A stretch of DNA of 64,000 nt from contig CM065815.1 in NCBI GenBank assembly GCA_033398695.1, forward strand, positions 12,864,501-12,928,500, given 5' to 3'. The notes below the pieces were generated by a model. It was not told where the DNA came from. It ran no database searches and was given only the letters and a program-made list of their open reading frames with translations. The position numbers and the translations under genes were made by a program. The stretch comes from Orobanche coerulescens (Eukaryota > Streptophyta > Magnoliopsida > Lamiales > Orobanchaceae). Shown piece by piece: positions 55,717-64,000 of this stretch. How positions within the stretch are numbered: the stretch's first letter is position 1; each line of letters begins with the position of its first letter.

Positions 55717-55905
55717 TGGGTCGAGGACCCTGTGGAATGTTGAGATGATCGAATTCGTGATGATGTTATTTGGATTGGGTTTAGAACCCTACGAGATGTT
55801 GTAATGATTTCGTTTGTGTTGGTGTTCTATAAATTGGGTCGAGAACCCCAAATAAGTTGACTTGGTTTTTGTGTAATCATTTTCCATACGTTGGGTCAAG
55901 GACCC
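55717..55905 (+). repeat. Tandem GGGTC...GACCC hairpin repeat in LTR3
   Basis: TTGGGTCGAGGACCC, TTGGGTTTAGAACCC, TTGGGTCGAGAACCC and TTGGGTCAAGGACCC occur about 57-62 bp apart, each a 5-bp stem with a 3-4-nt loop. Full or partial copies recur near 57225 and 62716. Confidence 0.8.
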
Positions 55906-56672
55906 GAGAGTTTTGAAATTATTTCCAAAAGTATTCCCATTCGATTTTAAAAACCCCTAAACGGCCCGAGTCAATAATAATGATTGCAAACTATCTTATC
56001 AAAATACTTTTCCTTTTACAAAAGGGATCTTCGACTCCTTGGGCTCGTTTAAAGTTTCATGAATGTTATTTTCCGTAAGGAGAATATGATTATGTGATTA
56101 CCTTTCACCTCGTGTATGCGAGTGTTATTCTGTCTGTGTGGGAATGTATGGTTTGTGTTAAGGCTTCACGGCGGTTAAATTTTGTGTTATTCTTGTTCGT
56201 ATATCTTGTATATTATGTACTTGCACTAGCAAAATTCCGGTTTGCTAACCCCGAGTTTTCGGGGTGGAGTGCTGTTATGCGCTCAGGTTTTGGCAGCTCG
56301 GGAGCAGTCACGGGATTGGCTTAGAAGGAGATGGAAGACGACGATGCTAATCACACCAGAGTCAGAGTCTTTTCTTTTGTATCATTTTGGTCGGTATTTC
56401 TCTGTCGTTCGAGTATTCACCCTTGCATGGGTGTAATTATCATTTATTAAATTGAATTGTCATTCTTTTCTGTGTTCAAGTTTATTGTTGTCATTGTAAT
56501 ATGAATGTCGTTAGTTTCTGAATTGGTTTATGACCTTGTCGGTCTGCTTTGTATTAAATTTTGACCCCGGCCGGTCAATCTTTGAGTAGTCTTTTGGAGT
56601 TTAGCCTGGTGGATCCTTGTGATAAGGGTCTACGGCGTGTGACATTCCCGGTCGTATTCTGGGGGTGTTACA

Positions 56673-57194
56673 TTAGGAAGCGATCCATCATGGCGACCGG
56701 GGCATTCTGGCCCCAACCACGAGACGACGGAATCCGAGTCCGTCACCAGGAGTTCGGCATACCCAACTCCTAACCAAATACAGGACAGCCGTTTGGCCCT
56801 CATCCGCCGAAGAGTCGAGCCACGCGGCAAGGACATCATCGACAACGAAGCCAGGGTATCAGTACTTGATCGCCTCGGCTCCCACTCCGAGCGCCTAGCC
56901 GCCAGTATCCAGGCCTCGGCGATGGCCGCTATGCAGCGCCAACTCGACGAGATGAAAGCGCTCATAGAAACTGGGGCAAACGCCAGTAGAAAGATCATCG
57001 GACCAACTGAGCCACTCGCGGTCCACATCGAGCTTGCCCCCGTGCAACCAAGGACCGCTCCACCCAAAACACCTTTGTATGAAGGGATATCGGACCCCGA
57101 GACTCACCTAAGCAAGTTCCGGATTTACATGACTAGGTGCAGGGCATCAGATGCGACCAAGTGCCGAATATTCCCGTTAACGTTGGGCGAGTTG
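56673..57194 (+). pseudogene. Tat gag, copy 3, second part
   Basis: It continues the gag frame interrupted at 53373 without stop codons, covering RQLDEMKALIETGANA and CRIFPLTLGEL. At 57194 it joins LTR3 interior sequence with only TG in common, an illegitimate junction. Confidence 0.8.
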
Positions 57195-58063
57195 TTGTAA
57201 TGATTTCGTTTGTGTTGGTGTTCTATAAATTGGGTCGAGAACCCCAAATAAGTTGACTTGGTTTTTGTGTAATCATTTTCCATACGTTGGGTCAAGGACC
57301 CGAGAGTTTTGAAATTATTTCCAAAAGTATTCCCATTCGATTTTAAAAACCCCTAAACGGCCCGAGTCAATAATAATGATTGCAAACTATCTTATCAAAA
57401 TACTTTTCCTTTTACAAAAGGGATCTTCCTGACTCCTTGGGCTCGTTTAAAGTTTCATGAATGTTATTTTCCGTAAGGAGAATATGATTATGTGATTACC
57501 TTTCACCTCGTGTATGCGAGTGTTATTCTGTCTTGTTGTGGGAATGTATGGTTTGTGTTAAGGCTTCACGGCGGTTAAATTTTGTGTTATTCTTGTTCGT
57601 ATATCTTGTATATTATGTACTTGCACTAGCAAAATTCCGGTTGCTAACCCCCAAGTTTTCGGGGTGGAGTGCTGTTATGCGCTCGAGTTTTGGCGGCTCG
57701 GGAGCGATCACGGGATTGGCTTGGAAGGAGATGGAAGGCGACGATGCTAATCACACCAGAGTCGAGTCTTTTCTTTTGTATCATTTTGGTCGGTATTTCT
57801 GTCGTTCGAGTATTCACCCTTGCATGGGTGTAATTATCATTTATTAAATTGAATTGTCATTCTTTTACGTGTTCAAGTTTATTGTTGTCATTGTAATATG
57901 AATGTCGTTAGTTTCGAATTGGTTTATGACCTTGTCGATCGCTTTGTATTAAATTTTGACCCTACGGTCAATCTTTGAGTAGTCTTTTGGAGTTTAGCTT
58001 TGGTGGATCCTTGTGATAAGGGTCTACGGCGTGTGACATTCCGGTCGTATGCAGGGTGTTACA
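57195..58063 (+). repeat. LTR3, 3' part only (truncated 5' LTR)
   Basis: It matches 55799-56672 of the solo LTR and ends GGGTGTTACA before a PBS. The first 2.4 kb of the LTR are missing. Confidence 0.88.
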
Positions 58064-58067
58064 TTTA

Positions 58068-58079
58068 TGGTATCGAGCT
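58068..58079 (+). other. LTR3 element primer binding site
   Basis: TGGTATCGAGCT, 4 bp after the LTR end, is an initiator-Met-type site lacking one base. Confidence 0.75.
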
Positions 58080-60370
58080 TAGGTTTGCGAAAAACCTAGG
58101 CCGTTGGGTCAAGTCCATGTCTTGTGTAAGTCGCGCGCATCGAGTCGTGATTAGTATCGTGGTTCCGACATCATCTTCCGGCAATCCGTGATGGTAAGCC
58201 TCCCGATCGTAAGTCCCCTTATATACGTATTTGATTACATTGTGCTAATATGCTTAATGTGAACTAGGAATTGGAACTTGTTGGTGATATTATCGTTTTA
58301 GGATATGACATGCGCATGCGGTTCGAGCATAAATAGTTACGTAGTATGCTTCGGAAGTCGAGCATGTTTATCTGCATTTCGGTACTTTATTAGAATGAAT
58401 TTACGAATGATAATGTTATCCACCGCATGAGTATTTTAAGATGGTTTTTGTTATCTTACAAACCGAGTTTTGATATTTTGGTCTTGCATATTTTGATAGT
58501 ATTCTTATGACGGTATTTGATATTTCATAAATGACTTTAGTGAGTATTTGAGAACATTACCGACATCGGCCTTTTTGGCATTTTGAACATTTTTTAAAAT
58601 GATTTTTAGCACAGTAGGTTAGGAGCAGGGCCACGTATTGTAGTATCACGAATATTTTAAAACAATGCTTTGAAATTTTCTAACATTGTGTAAAGCCACG
58701 ATTTAATACCGTCATGTTAAATGGTCACGTATCTCGGTGGAAAATTCCTTCGAATAAACATTTTGGAAGAAGAGGAAAGATTTTCAAGATTGTGATATTT
58801 GGGACTCAACATTTTGAAATATTTCAAATTAGTTACGAATTAATTTTCGATTTCTTTCTTTTTCTTTTATTCTTCACTCGAAAATAATTTTAGAGTCATT
58901 ATGTAAACTTCCTCTTAGAAATAAAGACGGTGTTTACAAGTCTTGGGCGCAACGTGTGAGCCCCTTTTTCAAAAATTTGTTTTCATTAAGTGCATACATA
59001 TAATGATCGTCCTCGTCGAGGAACTCGAACTTGACTTCATAAAACTTTATGCTTTACGATAGTACCGTTATTCTAAGGATGCTAACTAAAACTCGGGTTG
59101 ATAATTGTGGTATATTATGCAGTGATAAACTAATCTTGTTGATCGGCGTTATCCGTATTAGTATGTCAAGCCTCGCCGGACGTGGGCGTGATGATGGAAA
59201 TGGAAGCGGCAAGGTGGTTCGTCGACAACTATCCATGCTACGGTGAGGGAGTATCGAGATCAAACGATATCTATGAAATCTCCTCGATGTCGAGCCCACG
59301 AGCGAAGCAAAGAGACCGAGGGTATCGGGAAAATTTCTGGGCGATGAGGAGACTAAGGCTCCCAAGCCCTTACGTTGTTCGAAAGCGTCATCTTCGCGGT
59401 CGGGAGTGAACGTTGGAAATCCCAAACCAGCATCGGTGACTCGCGGTAAGAAGAGAAGATGTTTCAACTGTAACTGTCAGGGACATGTTCGTGCAAATTG
59501 TCCCTCTCCACTCTTGACTTATTCTGGTGTGGGTGTGTAGGTCATCGGGAGAAACACTGTGAGACAGTTTCCGAATTGGCAAAGAATGCCGCCCTGAGAG
59601 AGAGCAGAGCTAGTGACTGGAGAATGTCCCGAAACCCTATGTTTCCTTTTGAAGAGCCTAACATGGGAGGATGAATATTTTGCAATATGTCCTAATTGTT
59701 GCTGTTTTGAACAATCGTGACTTTGATCGTTCTTCATTTCATTGCTCTATATTTCCAACTCTTGTTGTTCTAAGTTTGGGATCGAAATACCTTTTAGTAT
59801 GGGGAAGTGTATTACCCGTACTTTCCTTGGTATTTTCGGCATTGTATGATTTTTCATTGTTGGTAACTCAATTATGATCCTCTCGACGATTTTAAACTAT
59901 CTTGTTCTACTTAGCCTGCCGTCCTCCGAACGAATTTCGGAGCTATTTTGTTAAAACCCGTGAATTATTGTGGTCTTTCCATATCTGAACCTAATTCTTG
60001 CAAATTTTGTTCGGAACTATTATTCCCACGTGTGCTATTGACACTTCCGAATGTGTTATGAACTTGGATTGTGGTTGGTTGAGCTCGAAACATGATTTTC
60101 AGGACGTCTGAACTATTTTGTGATTTTCTTAACTCTGGGAGCTTTGGTATCCAAATTCATACTCCTTCACCTCAACTTATCGTGTTCCCATACATTTTTA
60201 TCGCCTCGACTCACGTACCATATGCTCGCTAGGTCAGTTCATCGTATTTCTGGAACCTTGCATTCGCGCTTTGCTCGTGATGATTTGGGGCTGAGCAAGT
60301 AGTTATTTCCTTGATTGTTCCGCTCTCTATTTTAAGTTTCGGGACGAAACTTCTTTTAAGGAGGGTAGAA
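58080..60370 (+). pseudogene. LTR3 element internal region with gag remnant
   Basis: Only about 2.3 kb separates PBS and 3' LTR. A gag-like start MSSLAGRGRDDG is at about 59162. A zinc knuckle CFNCNCQGHVRANC lies near 59470, followed in a shifted frame by a second, imperfect knuckle (CGCVGHREKHC) near 59530. The central Gag domain and all of pol are absent. GGAGGGTAGAA before 60371 is the purine tract. This is a non-autonomous, large-LTR derivative related to Tekay by its ends and PBS. Confidence 0.65.
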
Positions 60371-63300
60371 TGTAATATCCGCAAATTCGATTTAGGTAAT
60401 TTTTATTTTTCCGGAGAGGTCCGTTTCGACAACTCGCTTGTCCTTTGTTTTGGAATTCTGAACCTATTTTGTTCTTGGAGTTTCTCGCTTAGACGGGTCT
60501 CGATGATGTTTTTACGTAATTTCATCTTGTGTTATATTTTGTCTCATGTGTATTTGTCTCTCGTTAAACTCGTTCGATTTCGTCATTTTCTTACTTCCAT
60601 GAGTTCGTATGATTGAGTAGAGCATGTTGTGAGTTTCGGATTGTTAATCAGAAGCGTTGTATCGTGATTTTCGGATGTTTGGGCCGTTTGTGTAATTTCC
60701 TAGAAGTTTAGGAATTTGTCCCTTGTTCGACTTTGGTTGTGCACCTCGGATCTTTTTGGGGGTTCCGTACTTCCATTTCGTGTTATTGTTGCCCAAATAT
60801 CGATTCTATTGCTTTTATTCTCTTTAGGATCATTTTTCGTCATTTTGGGACCCGAGGGGGTGTGGGCGCGACACAAGGATTGTGCACCGCGGCGCACACG
60901 TTACCTGATTGTTGGCCAAGCGGCATGCAGTGTGCCGCGGCACACGGCCGAGTCGATGCGCGGCACACTTGTCCGGCCGCGGCACACCGTGTGGCACTGC
61001 GGTTAAAACCTCTGTCTGTGTGCCCGGCACGATCCCGTGATCTGCGGCACATGCGAGTCGAGCGCGGCACACTCCGAATGAGCCGCGGAACAACGAGCGG
61101 TCGACCACCAGGCGCAATCTTTGGCCACGTGCCGCGGCACAATTTAGCCGAGCCGCGGCACACGATGCGGTCGGCACTATAAGCATGCGTTTTATTGAGA
61201 TTCGCACATTTTCTTCCTCCCTTCCACCGTGCGCGAGAGAGAGAGGTTGAGAGGGGGATTTCTTCTCCATCCACCCTTTCGATTGTGTGTTTTCTTCGTC
61301 TTCCTTCGATCGTGTAGCTCGGATTGTGGATCTAGCACGTGTTCTTCGGATTATAGGGTTTGTATCTTCAAGAGGTAAGATCTCTTATACCCTAGTATGA
61401 TTTTTGGGGAGGGTTTGGTGGTGATCTTGTGTTTTAATCCGAATTAACCGATGTTGTTGTTAGATTTTGATAGTACTCTCGTGACCCTTGGCTTTCTTGT
61501 TTTTGGTTGGGATGAAATCCCGTTAGTTCACCGTTAACCGATTTCAATTCCCTACGCACTCTTGGTGTTCGATAAATTGTCCCAACGGGTAGAACTAGGA
61601 GGGATTTCTTCGTATTCATGATGTGAGATTGATTATATATCATTATTGTGTTAGGGTCGGATTTGAGAGGATTGTTCGGACCGGAACCGATTCCTTCGTC
61701 GTCTCCTTCGCGTCGTATTACCAAGGCAAGTACCTCGATATACAAATTGTAACTGCGTGAAATCATTGTTGTTGAAGTGTATGAGTTTATACGGATGTAT
61801 ATATGTATATATATATATATATGTATATGTATGTGTATATATATATGTATTATATATATATATATTTATATGTTAAAAAAATAAGTATGTATATACGTAT
61901 ATTGATATACATGCTTATGTCGGTGATCGACGAGTGATGAATGCTAACACTAGTTGACGTACTCAACTTGGATTGAGGGATGAACTATAGTCATTCATAT
62001 AATATAGTAAGGTTATATATATATCTATGTGCGGTGTTGATTGGTTATGCTTGAACGCTTATCGTGATTGAGTTGATTAATAACGTGCGTGTTCACTGCC
62101 TACTTGTGTGGTTATGGGTAGCGGAGAAATTGTGTGACTTGATGTACCGAGTTGAAAATTGTTGTGACATTTGTTCATGTCTTTGGATGTTTGTGATAAT
62201 GTGGATACGTGTTGTGAGAAACGTCGTATCCAAGGGAACCTCTGAGGCGGGCGTGCACTCGGCACAGTGTATCTTGCAATGTGCGGCTCCATATGGGTGG
62301 TGAACGCCGATGTCACCTAATGCGCGTGCAAGGGGCGGCTCTTGCGGGAGTGACGCCGGTGCGGTGACATGTTCAAGGAGCGGCCAACATGATGGAAGTG
62401 AACGCCGGTACACAGGTGTGCAAGGGAGGCGCCTGGCAGGCTTATTGGTTACGGGTATTTGAGTGATAGCTAAGACCCCGTTACCAAACTATATTCGTAT
62501 CTCAAATTCTTTCAACTCACTTTCAAATGTTTGTCTTGATTTGGTACGCGATTCGTGTTTTTGAAAGCTTGTTTCAAATTGTTTTTAAAGCGTGGGTATC
62601 AGGGTTAATTAACCAAGGAGGTTTGTGAAATCTCAGGGTTAATGTCAGGGTCTTGAGCAGGATATGTCGAATGAGAGATTGTGCCTTTGATTGTATTGTG
62701 GTGCCATTCTGTGTATTGGGTCGAGGACCCTGTGGAATGTTGAGATGATCGAATTCGTGATGATGTTATTTGGATTGGGTTTAGAACCCTACGAGATGTT
62801 GTAATGATTTCGTTTGTGTTGGTGTTCTATAAATTGGGTCGAGAACCCCAAATAAGTTGACTTGGTTTTTGTGTAATCATTTTCCATACGTTGGGTCAAG
62901 GACCCGAGAGTTTTGAAATTATTTCCAAAAGTATTCCCATTCGATTTTAAAAACCCCTAAACGGCCCGAGTCAATAATAATGATTGCAAACTATCTTATC
63001 AAAATACTTTTCCTTTTACAAAAGGGATCTTCCTGACTCCTTGGGCTCGTTTAAAGTTTCATGAATGTTATTTTCCGTAAGGAGAATATGATTATGTGAT
63101 TACCTTTCACCTCGTGTATGCGAGTGTTATTCTGTGCTGACTGTGGGAATGTATGGTTTGTGTTAAGGCTTCACGGCGGTTAAATTTTGTGTTGTTTCTG
63201 TTCGTATATCTTGTATATTTTGTACTTGCACTAGCAAAATTCCAATTTGCTAACCCCCGAGTTTTCGGGGGTGGGTGCCTGTTATGCGCTCGGGTTTTGG

Positions 63301-63674
63301 CTCGGGAGCGATCACGGGATTGGCTTGGAAGGAGATGGAAGACGCAGCGATGCTAATCACACAGTCGAGTCTTTTCTTTTGTATCATTTTGGTCGGTATT
63401 TCTCTGTCGTTCGAGTATTCACCCTTGCATGGGTGTAATTATCATTTATTAAATTGAATTGTCATTCTTTTCTGTGTTCAAGTTTATTGTTGTCATTGTA
63501 ATATGAATGTCGTTAGTTTCTGAATTGGTTTATGACCTTGTCGGTCTGCTTTGTATTAAATTTTGACCCCGGCCGGTCAATCTTTGAGTAGTCTTTTGGA
63601 GTTTAGCCTGGTGGATCCTTGTGATAAGGGTCTACGGCGTGTGACATTCCCGGTCGTATTCTGGGGGTGTTACA
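60371..63674 (+). repeat. LTR3, 3' LTR (3304 bp)
   Basis: Near full-length match to the solo LTR at 53374, ending GTGTTACA and followed by TTAGG at 63675. It differs by many one- or two-base indels, concentrated in the GC-rich palindrome cluster (about 60870-61170). Confidence 0.9.
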
Positions 63675-64000
63675 TTAGGAAGCGATCCATCATGGCGACC
63701 GGGGCATTCTGGCCCCAACCACGAGACGACGGAATCCGAGTCCGTCACCAGGAGTTCGGCATACCCAACTCCTAACCAAATACAGGACAGCCGTTTGGCC
63801 CTCATCCGCCGAAGAGTCGAGCCACGCGGCAAGGACATCATCGACAACGAAGCCAGGGTATCAGTACTTGATCGCCTCGGCTCCCACTCCGAGCGCCTAG
63901 CCGCCAGTATCCAGGCCTCGGCGATGGCCGCTATGCAGCGCCAACTCGACGAGATGAAAGCGCTCATAGAAACTGGGGCAAACGCCAGTAGAAAGATCAT
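63675..64000 (+). pseudogene. Tat gag, second occurrence of copy 3 flank
   Basis: It repeats 56673-56998 essentially without change, including TTAGG and the open gag frame, and runs off the window. It is the right flank of the LTR3 insertion, seen a second time. Confidence 0.85.

Larger units (their letters stand above)
53374..56672 (+). mobile_element. Solo LTR of a Tekay-like element with 3.3-kb LTRs (LTR3)
   Basis: It starts TGTAATATCCGCAAATTCG and ends GGGGGTGTTACA with perfect TTAGG duplications (53369-53373, 56673-56677). The terminal sequences match those of the Tekay element, but the interior is different and twice as long. It contains a CCGCGG cluster, a TATA box, a TA microsatellite, GGGTC hairpin repeats and no coding frame that I trust. 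There is no internal region, so it appears as a solo LTR. Confidence 0.88.
39704..64000 (+). mobile_element. Rearranged tandem array of a pol-less Tat-lineage gypsy element
   Basis: Unit order is LTR (39704), PBS, gag, tandem repeats, antisense ORF, purine tract, LTR (46938), then PBS, gag, repeats and antisense ORF again. A third PBS and gag start at 52880, and gag pieces continue at 56673 and 63675. No RT, RNase H or integrase motif is seen in any unit. Gag type, PBS region and antisense ORF point to the Tat lineage. The right end lies outside the window. Confidence 0.8.

Overview
This is nuclear DNA from a flowering plant, probably a eudicot with a large, repeat-rich genome. The only host gene is at the far left: exon 1 of a mitochondrial-carrier-family adenine nucleotide transporter (ADNT1-like, minus strand, about 60-238), whose other exons lie outside the window. 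From about 500 to 64000 almost everything is transposable element. I see no rRNA gene, functional tRNA gene, CRISPR array or bacterial feature.

480-5150 is gene-flank DNA with small elements: a PIF/Harbinger-like MITE (752-1354), two foldback elements (1536-1880 and 4041-4652), two SINEs sharing one body (about 2095-3152 and 3385-3771), and a hAT MITE (2481-3116) inserted in the first SINE.

5150-35936 is a three-level nest. A degenerate Ty1/copia element is split inside gag by an Athila-type Ty3/gypsy element (7184-29347, target duplication GTGTG). The Athila is split downstream of its post-pol ORF by a nearly intact Tekay-type chromovirus (18483-26731, target duplication TTCCT, LTRs nearly identical). 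A minus-strand solo LTR (30337-31829, TTCTT) sits between copia gag and protease, and a hAT MITE (28057-28636) sits in the Athila 3' LTR.

35937-39703 is the 5' LTR, tRNA-Asp-type PBS and internal part of a second Athila-like element. Where gag-pol should be it carries an unrecognised Cys-rich ORF and an intronless, broken LOG-like (cytokinin-activating phosphoribohydrolase) copy.

39704-64000 is a rearranged tandem array of a Tat-lineage gypsy element that keeps gag and a spliced antisense ORF but has no pol. The third Tat copy was hit at TTAGG by a Tekay-like, non-autonomous element with 3.3-kb LTRs. That insertion is now seen as a solo LTR followed by a partly duplicated, truncated element.

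The most interesting signal is regulatory. Five unrelated LTR families, plus an internal site upstream of the Athila post-pol ORF, carry clustered GC-rich palindromes (TTACGGCCGTAA, CACGGCCGTG, CCGCGG, GCGATCGC) upstream of a TATA-like box. In four promoters the last palindrome starts 22-25 bp before the TATA-like sequence. In the Tekay LTRs four copies are spaced at exactly 22 bp in both LTRs.
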